DNA of 43,014 nucleotides from Bacteroidales bacterium KHT7 (GTDB taxonomy: Bacteria; Bacteroidota; Bacteroidia; Bacteroidales; Bacteroidaceae). This document shows, one piece after another, positions 18,993 through 28,226 of this stretch. The notes under the pieces are model-generated. The model ran no database searches and was not told the DNA's origin. It worked only from the letters and a program-made list of their open reading frames with translations. The stretch covers positions 1 through 43,014 of the forward strand of contig FNBQ01000030.1 of assembly GCA_900102385.1 (NCBI GenBank). Direction: 5' to 3'. Position 1 is the first letter of the stretch; each line of letters starts with the position of its first letter. The position numbers and the translations under genes were made by a program.

Positions 18993-19075
18993 TTTGTGCA
19001 GTATGCTGCTGTTATTGGAAAGTGAAGTAATTGCATAGATGCAGAAAACAACAGTTTTCCATTGCGAAAGATGGG

Positions 19076-19420
19076 GCACTCCTTCAGAGTGCTTTCCCCC
19101 AATGTGTCTTGTGCCGCAAGTCGTTCCGACTTACGGTTACTGAGCGGAGACGCTTTCAGCGTCTTTTTGAAAATGGGATTGCTAACCTTCGCCCAATAAT
19201 AGTGAGTAGGTGTGGCTTATGTAAGATGGGCTTTGAACTTTGTTCGCTTGCAACCAAATGGACACAGTTCTGCCGAATTTGCAATTCGGCTGAGAATAAT
19301 TCGGGAATTTGTAATTTCCACCACTGAAAAAATGCACATAACTTTTTGTCGCACAGCGACAATGCGAGTTGCAAGTTCGCGGGTGCTGCCGAATTCTTGC
19401 GTCCCCTCGGTAGCACGTAA
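19076..19420. repeat. Cluster of short palindromes (interspersed palindromic repeat block)
   Basis: Several short hairpins with small loops follow one another: GCACTC/GAGTGC (19076-19092), CCG-AAGTCG/CGACTT-CGG (19114-19136), AGACGC/GCGTCT (19148-19164), GCCGAATT/AATTCGGC (19272-19289), GGAAAT-type (19304-19319), TGTCGC/GCGACA (about 19348-19361), and an imperfect GTGCTGCCGA/TCGGTAGCAC pair (about 19382-19415). No long protein is convincingly encoded. It resembles the multi-hairpin intergenic repeats common in Bacteroidetes genomes; I cannot name a family. Confidence 0.6.
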
Positions 19421-19504
19421 TTCGTCAGAACAAAGAGTTTCACACTTCCCATACTCAACTCAATTGCTACATTGGCAATATCATGTTAAGAGTTATCTTA
19501 TTCC

Positions 19505-19652
19505 GATCCTCAACCATTAGGCTACCCTTATTAACTCTTCCCCGTACCTTTCGGCTTGCTTGGATGTACCTTGAATCTTCCTTCATTCTATCTACCTTCT
19601 TCCTACCTTCTTCCTACCTTCTTCCTACCCACCATTTTGTATTTACCAAAAG
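19505..19652 (-). repeat. Composite repeat, copy A: head plus 11-bp array (minus orientation)
   Basis: On the minus strand the head CTTTTGGTAAATACAAAAT (19652 to 19634) is followed by about eleven 11-base units in strict register from 19625 down to 19505. Three units are identical (GGAAGAAGGTA, seen on the plus strand as TACCTTCTTCC at 19593, 19604 and 19615). The others share TTnnnnnTWCC on the plus strand. The head is identical over 19 bases to that at 38618-38636 on the opposite strand. Confidence 0.85.
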
Positions 19653-19742
19653 AATAAATCAGTTACAAATTATCCCTTATTGGTCCTGGAATTTCAACTT
19701 TAAATTTTCAAGTTTCAAAATTGCATCAATATACGCATCTCG

Positions 19743-19835
19743 AACCTACCTACTTGCTATCTCCTTGCTATCTCCTTGCTTGCCCGAACCTTCTCCGTAT
19801 CTTTTTGCTTTTACCAAAAAGAACATTTATCTGCT
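19743..19835 (-). repeat. Composite repeat, copy B: head variant plus short 11-bp array
   Basis: On the minus strand a head variant (TTCTTTTTGGTAAAAGC, near 19830-19808, preceded by GGACTTTTAAGC) is followed by 11-base units. These include two identical copies seen on the plus strand as TTGCTATCTCC (19754 and 19765). The unit type GATAGCAAGGA matches the array at 38466-38531 on the plus strand. AATT-rich sequence (about 19690-19726) separates it from copy A. Confidence 0.75.
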
Positions 19836-19987
19836 TAAAAGTCCGATTCCTTTAAGTTTCACTTTTACTCAGAAAAATAATTCATCTCTGTGGATAGGAA
19901 AGCGTTATCTGCCGTCCAAATGACACAGATATTGCCAGTTATGCGTAAAAAATATGTCAACATTACAGATTCTTAAAAAAATTGTAT

Positions 19988-19995
19988 TATTTTTG
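19988..19995 (+). promoter_or_regulatory. -7 box of the hydrolase operon
   Basis: TATTTTTG fits TAnnTTTG and would start transcription around 20002, 26 bases before the ATG at 20028. It overlaps an in-frame GTG at 19995, which argues against that GTG as the start codon. Confidence 0.55.
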
Positions 19996-20027
19996 TGCGC
20001 AAATGCTTTATAGGTAAAAATGTAACC

Positions 20028-20972
20028 ATGACTTTCATACAAACGTATACTAAACAAATCATTAAATTATCATTATTAGCTCTGCTCTCCTCGTGCGGAT
20101 GCGAGAAGGTCTATATGTACTCCGGATTCAATGAACCGGCTACCGACGGACTGCGCTACATTACGAGCAACGACGGCATAAACTGGACAAGCATCAACGG
20201 AACATGGCTAAAGCCGCAGGTGGGAAAGCAGAAGGTGATGCGCGACCCTTCCATCATTCAAGGCCCCGACGGAACGTTCCATTTTGTATGGACAACGAGT
20301 TGGCGACACGACAACACCATCGGGTACGCATCGAGCAAAGACCTTATAAACTGGAGCGAGCAGCGTGCCATTCCGGTGATGAAGAGCGAGAAAGACGTCG
20401 TAAACGTGTGGGCACCCGAACTTTTCTACGATGATGAGAAAGAGCAGTTCGTAATAGTATGGGCATCGTGCATTCCGGGACGCTATCCCAGAGGAGTAGA
20501 AGACGAGAAGAACAATCATCGCCTTTACTACAGCACAACTAAGGATTTCAACACTTTCAGTAAGCCCAAGATTATCTACGACCCGGGATTCAGTTCTATC
20601 GACGCAACCATCGTGAAACTGGCAAAGAAGAAGTATGTGATGGTTCTGAAAGACAATACCCGTCCGGCACGCAACCTGAGAGTTGCCTTTGCCTCATCGC
20701 CCTACGGTCCTTACGGCGAACTGAGCGACTCGCTGACGCACAAGCTTACCGAAGGTCCTACGGTATCGAAAGCAATAAACGGCTACTACTACATATATTA
20801 CGACGATTACAACTATAACCGCTTCGGCGCACTGAAGACCAAGGATTTCAAGACATTTACCGATGCCACAAGCGAAATCCACGTTCCGGCACTACACAAG
20901 CACGGCACGGTGTTCATGGCACCAAAGAAGATTGTAAAGAAATTGATAGAGGATTCAAAAAAGAAGAGATGA
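20028..20972 (+). CDS. GH43-like five-bladed propeller glycosidase, lipoprotein
   Basis: 314 residues from the ATG at 20028. The lipoprotein signal (KLSLLALLSSC, Cys18) places it in the membrane, probably surface exposed. The GH43/clan-F triad is in place: Asp73 in MRDPSI, Asp192 in SSIDATIV and Glu242 in TEGPTV. NVWAPELFYD and the terminal HGTVF also fit. Enzymes of this fold usually remove arabinose or related pentoses; the subfamily and substrate cannot be assigned by eye. It is shorter than most GH43s and lacks accessory modules. Its stop overlaps the next start (ATGA, 20969-20972), making it the first gene of a coupled operon. Confidence 0.8.
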   Translation: MTFIQTYTKQIIKLSLLALLSSCGCEKVYMYSGFNEPATDGLRYITSNDGINWTSINGTWLKPQVGKQKVMRDPSIIQGPDGTFHFVWTTSWRHDNTIGYASSKDLINWSEQRAIPVMKSEKDVVNVWAPELFYDDEKEQFVIVWASCIPGRYPRGVEDEKNNHRLYYSTTKDFNTFSKPKIIYDPGFSSIDATIVKLAKKKYVMVLKDNTRPARNLRVAFASSPYGPYGELSDSLTHKLTEGPTVSKAINGYYYIYYDDYNYNRFGALKTKDFKTFTDATSEIHVPALHKHGTVFMAPKKIVKKLIEDSKKKR

Positions 20973-23900
20973 GTAAATTAGGATACTTAATAACTGCACT
21001 GATGATTGCCTCGACAAGCATCAACGCACAGGAAAAAATTCACTACACAGGAAGCGAGTGGGCCGACCCTTCGGCTCACGACGGACGACTGACGCCTGTA
21101 GTCGGCGTCCACAACATTCAGGTTATGCGCGCCAACCGCGAAAAGCCATCGGCCGCCAACGGAAACGGATGGACATACAACCATCAGCCTATGCTTGCCT
21201 ACTGGAACGGCAAATTCTACCTTCAGTATCTTGCCGACCCTGTGGGAGAACACATTCCGCCATCACATACGCTGCTGATGACATCTGCCGACGGCTACAA
21301 CTGGACTAATCCGACAGTAGTATTTCCCGAATACAAAGTGCCCGAAGGCTACACCAAAGAGACCTACAAGGGCAAGGCGCACAACCTTATTGCCATTATG
21401 CACCAGAGAGTGGGCTTCTTTGTTGCCAAGAACGGTAAACTTCTTACAATTGGCAACTACGGAGTGGCTCTCGACAAAAAAGACGACCCTAACGACGGAA
21501 ACGGCATAGGCCGTGTGGTAAGAGAGATAAAGAAGGACGGCACGTTCGGTCCTATCTACTTCATCTACTACAACCATAACTTCAACGAGAAGAATACCGA
21601 TTTCCCTAACTATAAAAAGGCTAAGGACAAGAAATTCGTTCAGGCTTGCAACGAACTTCTGGCAAGTCCGCTGGCACGAATGCAGTGGGTTGAGGAGGCC
21701 GACAGAGACGAGCCTATGATTCCGCTCAGAAAGCCGTACAAGGCATTTAACTGGTACACGTTGCCCGACGGACGCATAGCCTGCCTATGGAAACATGCGC
21801 TTACAAGCATCAGCAGCGACGGCGGAAAGACATGGCTCGAACCGGTTGAGCGCGCCAAGGGATTCGTAAACAGCAATGCCAAGATTTGGGGACAGAGACT
21901 GAGCGACGGAACATACGCAACTGTCTACAACCCATCGGAATACAGATGGCCACTTGCCATCTCGCTCAGCAGCGACGGACTCGAATACACCACGCTTAAC
22001 CTCGTTCACGGCGAGATTACGCCTATGCGCTACGGCGGAAACTACAAAAGCTTCGGTCCTCAGTACACACGCGGCATTCAGGAGGGAAACGGAGTGCCTT
22101 ACGACAAGAATCTGTGGGTAACATACAGCGTTAACAAAGAAGATATTTGGGTGAGCCGCGTGCCCGTGCCCGTTCGTCTGAAGGCAACGGCACACTGCAA
22201 CGACAACTTCGCTTCTTACAAGACCGTTGCCGACATGACCGACTGGAACATCTACTCGCCAGTATGGGCTTCTGTATCGCTTAAAAACGGCTCATTGCTG
22301 ATGCAAGACCAAGATCCGTTCGACATGGCAAAGGTAGAGCGCGTTATTCCAAGCACCAAGGAACTTGATTTCAGCATAAAGATGAAGGCTGAACAGACAA
22401 CTGCGCCGTTCATCATCGAGTTTCAGGACGAGAGAGGCACTGCCGGCAGCCGCATAGAACTGACTTCCGACGGAAAGATTCTGGTGAAAGGCGGCGCTCG
22501 ATATGCCAACATCGGAAAATACGAGGCTGGCAAGGAACTGAATCTGAGCGTTCATCTTACAACAAACGACCGCAATATCACAATCTATCGCGATGGCAAG
22601 AAGGTGGGACTGCGTATGTTGTTCGCGCCAATCCGCAGCGTCAGCCGAATTGTGTTCCGCACCGGAGCACGATTCACCGAGCCAACCATCGACACGCCTG
22701 CCGACAGAGACACAGACCTTCCGCGCGCCGGAGAGAACGACCCTCTGGCTTCGTTTATAATCTCCGAAGTGAAAACTGCCGACACCGAAGCGGCTCAGAC
22801 TCTCGGCAACGCAGCAATTCTCCGTGCTTCGGACTACAAACACTACGTCGATTACTTCAACACGATGGAGGCAGAGGCCGACAGCAACCAGCAGGCTATT
22901 CCTAACAGCGAGGCTTGGGCATGGATGAACGAGAATGTTCCGCTGTTCGAATGTTCAGACAAGAGCCTTCAGGAGATGTACTACTACCGTTGGTGGACTC
23001 TGCGCAAGCACATCTGCCTTACAGATGGCGGATACGGAATGACAGAATTCCTTGTAAAGCGCAGTTATTCAGATAAATGGAATCTTATTGCGTGCGCCAT
23101 CGGTCACCACATAATGGAGAGCCGCTGGCTTCGCAACCCTAAGTATCTCGACGGAATCATACGCACTTGGTATCACGGAAACGAGGGCAAGCCGATGGCT
23201 AAGATGATGAAGTTCAGTTCGTGGAATCCGTATGCCATCTACCAGCGTTATCTTGTCGATGGCAAGAAAGATTCGCTCCTTGCCAAGCGCAAGGATTTGA
23301 CTGACGAATATTACCGTTGGGAGAGCACCCACCGCCGCAGCAACGGATTGTACTGGCAGGGCGATGTTCAGGACGGAATGGAAGAGAGCATCAGCGGCGG
23401 ACGCCGAAAGAAATATGCCCGTCCAACCATCAACAGCTACATGTACGGCAACGCGTGGGCTCTGGAGCAGATGGCTAACCTTGCAGGCGATGATGCCAGC
23501 GCGAAACTCTTCTGCCAAAAGGCTGACACTATTCAGAATCTGATAAATACAAAACTCTGGAGCACAAAACTGCACTTCTACGAGACTTCACGCATCGACT
23601 CACTTGCAGGCGTTCGCGAGGCTATAGGATATATGCCTTGGTATGTAAACATGACTATTCCAGACAGTTGCAACGTGGCATGGAAGCAGATTGACGACGA
23701 GGAGGGATTCTCCGCTCCGTTCGGTCTTACAACCGCCGAGCGCCGCCACCCTAAGTTCCGCACTCACGGCGAGGGCAAATGCGAGTGGGACGGCGCAATA
23801 TGGCCTTTCGCATCGGCACAGACGCTCACAGCCTTGGCAAACGCCCTGAACTCGTCGGCTAAGATGCCCGAAGGCATTGGCAAGCAGACTTTCTTCAAGC

Positions 23901-24289
23901 AGATGAAGCTTTATGTTGAGAGTCAGTATCGCCGCGGCAGACCCTACATCGGCGAGTATCTCGACGAAAAGACGGGGAGATGGCTGAAGGACGACCAACT
24001 GCGCAGTTTCTACTACAACCACAGCACATTCAACGACCTTGTCATAACCGGCATAGTGGGCTTGCGCCCTGCCGAGGGCACTTCGTTCGTGGTCAATCCG
24101 CTTATCACGGCCGACGCGCTCGATTACTTCTGCCTCGACAACGTTCTGTATCACGGCCACATCGTAACGGTTATCTGGGACAAGGACGGTTCAAGATACC
24201 ATCAGGGAAAGGGGCTCAGCGTGATGATTGACGGCAAGAAAGCAGCCTCATCAACATCGCTCAATCCGCTCACCTGCGTAATAAAATAA
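20969..24289 (+). CDS. Two-domain glycosidase: sialidase-fold propeller plus (alpha/alpha)6 domain, GH143-GH142 type
   Basis: 1106 residues with a signal peptide (LITALMIASTSINAQ). Residues about 25-400 form a sialidase-like propeller with Asp boxes (SADGYNW, SSDGGKTW, SSDGLEY). About 410-620 is a jelly-roll/lectin-like module. About 640-1050 is an (alpha/alpha)6 toroid (LYWQGDVQDGMEESISGGRR, CEWDGAIWPFASAQTL), with a short beta tail. Size and layout match the Bacteroides RG-II enzyme family in which a GH143 domain releases Dha and a GH142 domain releases beta-L-arabinofuranose from side chain D. That match is from memory of the architecture, not from an alignment. It overlaps the GH43-like gene by four bases; GH78 follows after four bases. 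Confidence 0.78.
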   Translation: MSKLGYLITALMIASTSINAQEKIHYTGSEWADPSAHDGRLTPVVGVHNIQVMRANREKPSAANGNGWTYNHQPMLAYWNGKFYLQYLADPVGEHIPPSHTLLMTSADGYNWTNPTVVFPEYKVPEGYTKETYKGKAHNLIAIMHQRVGFFVAKNGKLLTIGNYGVALDKKDDPNDGNGIGRVVREIKKDGTFGPIYFIYYNHNFNEKNTDFPNYKKAKDKKFVQACNELLASPLARMQWVEEADRDEPMIPLRKPYKAFNWYTLPDGRIACLWKHALTSISSDGGKTWLEPVERAKGFVNSNAKIWGQRLSDGTYATVYNPSEYRWPLAISLSSDGLEYTTLNLVHGEITPMRYGGNYKSFGPQYTRGIQEGNGVPYDKNLWVTYSVNKEDIWVSRVPVPVRLKATAHCNDNFASYKTVADMTDWNIYSPVWASVSLKNGSLLMQDQDPFDMAKVERVIPSTKELDFSIKMKAEQTTAPFIIEFQDERGTAGSRIELTSDGKILVKGGARYANIGKYEAGKELNLSVHLTTNDRNITIYRDGKKVGLRMLFAPIRSVSRIVFRTGARFTEPTIDTPADRDTDLPRAGENDPLASFIISEVKTADTEAAQTLGNAAILRASDYKHYVDYFNTMEAEADSNQQAIPNSEAWAWMNENVPLFECSDKSLQEMYYYRWWTLRKHICLTDGGYGMTEFLVKRSYSDKWNLIACAIGHHIMESRWLRNPKYLDGIIRTWYHGNEGKPMAKMMKFSSWNPYAIYQRYLVDGKKDSLLAKRKDLTDEYYRWESTHRRSNGLYWQGDVQDGMEESISGGRRKKYARPTINSYMYGNAWALEQMANLAGDDASAKLFCQKADTIQNLINTKLWSTKLHFYETSRIDSLAGVREAIGYMPWYVNMTIPDSCNVAWKQIDDEEGFSAPFGLTTAERRHPKFRTHGEGKCEWDGAIWPFASAQTLTALANALNSSAKMPEGIGKQTFFKQMKLYVESQYRRGRPYIGEYLDEKTGRWLKDDQLRSFYYNHSTFNDLVITGIVGLRPAEGTSFVVNPLITADALDYFCLDNVLYHGHIVTVIWDKDGSRYHQGKGLSVMIDGKKAASSTSLNPLTCVIK

Positions 24290-24293
24290 TAAA

Positions 24294-27035
24294 ATGAAAA
24301 GAATACTCTTACTAACTATTATCTTAATTCGGGTGTGGGGCGCTGCTTTTGCGGCCTCACACCTTTGCGTTTTAAGCACAACGTGCGAACTTCAGAAACA
24401 CTTCATAACCGTAACCGAGATGCCTCGTCTGGGCTGGCAGATGAAAGCCGACCGCAACGGCGAGAAGCAGTCGGCCTACGAGATTGAGGTTCGCAACGCC
24501 ATCAACAAAAAAACGGTCTACAAAACCGGAAAAATCGGCTCGACAGACAGTCAGTTCATCAAACTGAACACCGACAAGATATGCGCCGGAAACACCTACG
24601 AATGGCGCGTGCGAGTGTACGATGCCGACAATCAGCCATCGGCGTGGAGCAAGTTCCAGATGTTCTGTTTCGCCCCCTCATTCACAAAGCAAGCCACATG
24701 GATTGCAGCAATGCGCAACGGTGATGCCCGCCTTCCCGAAGGCAGAATATATCAAGGCGCAGTTCTGAAGAAAGCCAAGGCAGAATGGGACAACAGCGAC
24801 ACGATGTCGGTACGCAGCATCTGCCTGCGCAAGGAATTCAGCGTGGGTAAGAAGATTGCCAAAGCCATTGTGCACGTTAGCGGACTGGGGCAATACGTCA
24901 TGAGCATAAACGGAAAGCCCGTCGGCAACGATGAGTTTGCACCTCTGTGGAGCGACTACGACAAGACGGTTTATTACAACACTTTCGACGTGACTTCGCA
25001 ACTCAGAGGCGGCGCAAATGCCATAGGCGTGATGCTTGGCAATGGTTTCTACAACGTTCAGGGCAGAGGCAGATACACCAAACTTCAGGTGGCTTTCGGT
25101 GTTCCAACGCTGTGGCTGCAACTCGACATTGCCTATTCCGACGGAACGCATCAGACCGTAAAGACCGATGCCACATGGAAATTTGCGCCGAGCGCAGTAA
25201 CCTTCAACAGCATTTACGGAGGCGAGAGTTACGATGCCCGACTTGAACAAAAGGGATGGGACAGCCCGGGCTTCGATGCATCGGCATGGCGGTATGCCGA
25301 ACTGAACGAAGGGCCGAAGGGCGAACTCGTTCCGCAGCAGGCAAAGCCGGTAAGGATTATGGAGCACTTCTCCTCTGTTTCGTCTAAGAAACTGAATCCA
25401 AGCGACTTTACAGCCATCAGCAAGATTCAGAAGAGAATGCCCGACTCAAGCGCGGTTGTGCTCGACATGGGACAGAATCTGGCAGGCTTTCCGCAGATAA
25501 CCGTAAGCGGAAAACGCGGACAGAAGGTCTCGATGTGGGTTTCAGAAGCCCTCACTCCCGAGGGCGCGATAAACCAGCGGCAGACAGGCCGTCAGCACTT
25601 CTACGAGTACACTCTGAAGGGCGACGGACGCGAGACTTGGCATCCGCATTTCTCTTACTACGGATTCAGATACATTCAGATTGAAGGCGCGGTTCTGAAG
25701 GGCGAGAAGAACGACAGGCATCTGCCGGTAATAGATGATGTGAAATCGTGCTTCATCTACAACTCGGCCGACGAGATTTCTTCGTTCGCCTGCTCCGACA
25801 CGCTCTTCAACAAAGTTCACCGCCTCATCGAGCGCGCCGTGCGAAGCAACATGCAGAGCGTGTTTACCGACTGTCCGCACCGCGAAAAACTGGGCTGGCT
25901 TGAGCAAAACCACCTTAACGGTCCGGGACTCTACTACAACTACGACCTCACGGCTTACATGGCAAAGGAGATGCGAGACATTGCCGACTCTCAGCAGCCC
26001 GACGGAATGGTGCCGACGGTAGCACCGCTCTACGTCGTGTTCACAGGCAAGGGAATGGACGATTTTGCAAACTCGCCCGAATGGGGCAGCGTGCTGATAA
26101 TCATTCCGTTCCAGTATCGCGACGCATACGGCGACGACTCGCTGATACGCAAATACTACGCCAACATGGTAAGATACATCGACTATCTTTCGTCGAGAGC
26201 CGACGGCGGAATCCTCTCGTTCGGCTTGGGCGACTGGTACGACTACGGCGACTTCAAGGCAGGATTCTCGCGCAACACGCCCGTTCCGCTCGTTGCCACG
26301 GCTCAGTATATCATGGACATTCAGTATATGATTGAGGCGGCGCGCATCGTTGGCAATGCTTCAGACGAAAGCCGATTCAGCCATCTTCTCACGAATGTAG
26401 TCAAGTCGTTCAACAATAAGTTTTTCGATACCGAAAAGGGCACTTACGGAACGGGAAGCCAGTGCAGCAACGCCCTTCCGCTGTTCCTTGGCATTTGCGG
26501 AGAAAACCGCGACAAGGCGATGGAGGCTCTCCTCGGCGACATAAAGAAGCACGGCAACCGCCTCACCACGGGCGATGTGGGCAACCGCTATCTGTTCCAG
26601 ACATTGGCGCGCAACGGCTACAACGACCTGATGTACAAGATGATGGCTCACGACGAGGCTCCGGGCTACGGATTCCAACTGAAATTCGGTGCAACAACGC
26701 TTACCGAGCAGTGGGACCCTCGCCAAGGCTCATCGTGGAACCACTTTATGATGGGACAGATTGACGAATGGTTCTTCCGCACCATCGGCGGAATAATCAC
26801 GCAGCCCGACGGCTCTATCGTCATCGCACCAGTTGCCGCCGGCAGTCTGAAGAATGCCGATGTAACTACGGCCAACCTCTACGGAAAAATCCGCTCGTGC
26901 TGGACTCTGTCGGACGACGGACTTTTCAGCCTAGAATGTGAGATTCCGTGCGGCTCGTCGGCAACAATCCAGATGCCCGACGGAAGCCGGCACAGCGTTG
27001 GCTGCGGAAAATTCAGTTTCAGCTGTAAGAAGTAA
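24294..27035 (+). CDS. GH78 alpha-L-rhamnosidase
   Basis: 913 residues. Signal peptide (ILIRVWGAAFAAS). The N-terminal fibronectin-like and carbohydrate-binding beta domains (WRVRVYDADNQPSAWS; ASGLGQYVMSINGKPVG-like segment) precede the (alpha/alpha)6 catalytic domain with DCPHREKLGWLEQ (about residues 525-540). The C-terminal catalytic Glu motif GATTLTEQW and a beta-sandwich end (CEIPCGSSATIQMPDGS) complete the family pattern. It hydrolyses terminal alpha-L-rhamnose. The DCPHREKLGWLE form differs from the DCPQRNERQPWLGD form of the second GH78 in this cluster, so the two likely act on different linkages. Third gene of the 20.0-27.0 kb operon. Confidence 0.93.
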   Translation: MKRILLLTIILIRVWGAAFAASHLCVLSTTCELQKHFITVTEMPRLGWQMKADRNGEKQSAYEIEVRNAINKKTVYKTGKIGSTDSQFIKLNTDKICAGNTYEWRVRVYDADNQPSAWSKFQMFCFAPSFTKQATWIAAMRNGDARLPEGRIYQGAVLKKAKAEWDNSDTMSVRSICLRKEFSVGKKIAKAIVHVSGLGQYVMSINGKPVGNDEFAPLWSDYDKTVYYNTFDVTSQLRGGANAIGVMLGNGFYNVQGRGRYTKLQVAFGVPTLWLQLDIAYSDGTHQTVKTDATWKFAPSAVTFNSIYGGESYDARLEQKGWDSPGFDASAWRYAELNEGPKGELVPQQAKPVRIMEHFSSVSSKKLNPSDFTAISKIQKRMPDSSAVVLDMGQNLAGFPQITVSGKRGQKVSMWVSEALTPEGAINQRQTGRQHFYEYTLKGDGRETWHPHFSYYGFRYIQIEGAVLKGEKNDRHLPVIDDVKSCFIYNSADEISSFACSDTLFNKVHRLIERAVRSNMQSVFTDCPHREKLGWLEQNHLNGPGLYYNYDLTAYMAKEMRDIADSQQPDGMVPTVAPLYVVFTGKGMDDFANSPEWGSVLIIIPFQYRDAYGDDSLIRKYYANMVRYIDYLSSRADGGILSFGLGDWYDYGDFKAGFSRNTPVPLVATAQYIMDIQYMIEAARIVGNASDESRFSHLLTNVVKSFNNKFFDTEKGTYGTGSQCSNALPLFLGICGENRDKAMEALLGDIKKHGNRLTTGDVGNRYLFQTLARNGYNDLMYKMMAHDEAPGYGFQLKFGATTLTEQWDPRQGSSWNHFMMGQIDEWFFRTIGGIITQPDGSIVIAPVAAGSLKNADVTTANLYGKIRSCWTLSDDGLFSLECEIPCGSSATIQMPDGSRHSVGCGKFSFSCKK

Positions 27036-27075
27036 GAAGATGCAAAAAATAAGAGTGAGGAGTAGTGTAATTGAA

Positions 27076-27104
27076 AAATAATCGGTAATTTTGACCGATT
27101 ATTT
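27076..27104 (+). terminator. Hairpin after the first GH78 (possible terminator)
   Basis: AAATAATCGGT pairs perfectly with ACCGATTATTT around AATTTTG; the T-tail is short. The loop plus one stem base reads TAATTTTG, a possible -7 box for the acyltransferase gene starting at 27114, so the hairpin may separate the two transcripts. Confidence 0.55.
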
Positions 27105-27113
27105 AAGAATGAC

Positions 27114-28151
27114 ATGAATTACACAACTCAACAACCCGGCATTGAATCGCGTTATTATTATCTTGACAATCTGAAAGTTGCACTTACCGTGCTTGTTATT
27201 TTTCACCACGGCGGCATTGCCTACGGCGATGGAGGCGGATGGGCTTACACACCCTCGAATCCCGCTGAATTTATGCCGTGGATATGGCATTTCTTCAGCA
27301 CCAACGCAGCCTTCTTTATGGGATTGTTCTTTATGATTTCGGGATATTTTGTGCCGCGAAGTTACGCCCGACAAGGTTTCGGCACGTTTATCGGCAAAAA
27401 AGCAATGCGGCTACTCATTCCAACAGCGGTAATCACGCTGCTGTTTTCGCTCGCCTCGCACCAATTGGAGGTTGGGCATACTTGGTTTCTCGAAAGCCTT
27501 TTCTTGTTCTGCCTGATTTATGCAATCATCAGACTGAAATTCAAAGAATTATCTGCCGATAGAATCCCTACGCTCTTGTTCATGGCCATCACGGCAACGG
27601 CGATGGGCATTGGCTCGTATTTTATCCGTCAGGTAAGTCCGCAAGACAATTGGATTTGGCTTCTTGGCATCATAAAAATAGAACCTGCGCACTATCTGCA
27701 ATACATAATGATGTTTGCACTGGGCATAATTGCCGGACATTCAGACGGTTTTACAAAAATGAGCAGTCGCACGGGATTAACGGCTTTGGCAATTGGCGTT
27801 GCGCTGTGCGTGCTAAATTATCTGCGTGCCGACAATGCTATCGGAGCGTTCATCTACCAATGGTTCGGAATTTTCGAATCGTTTTTGTGCGTTTTTCTGT
27901 GCTACGGATTGATATGGCTTTTCCGCCAATATCTTCCAAATACGGGCAAAATTGCATCATGGTGCGCTGCACAAGCCTTTGGCGCATACATCGTTCATCT
28001 TCCGCTGATGCTCATTTTTCAAAACATCTTCGACAGATTATGGATTGGCGCTTTTGGTAAGTTTATGTTTATCAGCATCATAACCACCATAGCATCGTTT
28101 GTGCTTACATGGCTTCTGAGATTGATTCCGGGGGTAAAGAAAGTGTTGTGA
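27114..28151 (+). CDS. Acyltransferase family 3 membrane protein
   Basis: 345 residues with about ten hydrophobic helices and no cleavable signal. The acyltransferase-3 opening motif is present (YYLDNLKVALTVLVIFHHGG), with the candidate catalytic His pair at about residues 33-34. Members transfer acetyl or other acyl groups from the cytoplasm to extracellular sugars or lipids. Its fit in a hydrolase cluster is unclear: it may modify the cell's own envelope. Codon choice is more AT-rich than in the adjacent glycosidases, and it is separated from them by a hairpin upstream and a new promoter downstream, so it may be an insertion. Confidence 0.85.
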   Translation: MNYTTQQPGIESRYYYLDNLKVALTVLVIFHHGGIAYGDGGGWAYTPSNPAEFMPWIWHFFSTNAAFFMGLFFMISGYFVPRSYARQGFGTFIGKKAMRLLIPTAVITLLFSLASHQLEVGHTWFLESLFLFCLIYAIIRLKFKELSADRIPTLLFMAITATAMGIGSYFIRQVSPQDNWIWLLGIIKIEPAHYLQYIMMFALGIIAGHSDGFTKMSSRTGLTALAIGVALCVLNYLRADNAIGAFIYQWFGIFESFLCVFLCYGLIWLFRQYLPNTGKIASWCAAQAFGAYIVHLPLMLIFQNIFDRLWIGAFGKFMFISIITTIASFVLTWLLRLIPGVKKVL

Positions 28152-28155
28152 TTTT

Positions 28156-28189
28156 TTGCTGCTGTGCGAGAAAAAAATGTTATCTTTGC
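28156..28189 (+). promoter_or_regulatory. Promoter of the M6-type peptidase gene
   Basis: TATCTTTG (28182-28189) is a perfect -7 box, with TTTG (28156-28159) 22 bases upstream. The ATG at 28227 follows after a leader of about 31 bases. Confidence 0.75.
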
Positions 28190-28226
28190 TGCGGAATATT
28201 ATTTTGATTTGTAATTCTTTAAGAAT

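Noticed and set aside
19031-19923. Plus-strand frames of about 100-146 codons in the region between susD and the hydrolases
   Set aside because: They run through palindromes and 11-bp repeats, show repeat-derived composition, and have no promoter or coherent domain.
19995-20027. GTG at 19995 as start of the GH43-like gene
   Set aside because: It overlaps the -7 box TATTTTTG, so the transcript would begin after it. The ATG at 20028 gives a clean lipoprotein signal.
23600-24160. Minus-strand frame of 186 codons opposite the GH142-like domain
   Set aside because: It is a shadow of the high-GC glycosidase gene; the plus strand is an intact coding sequence.
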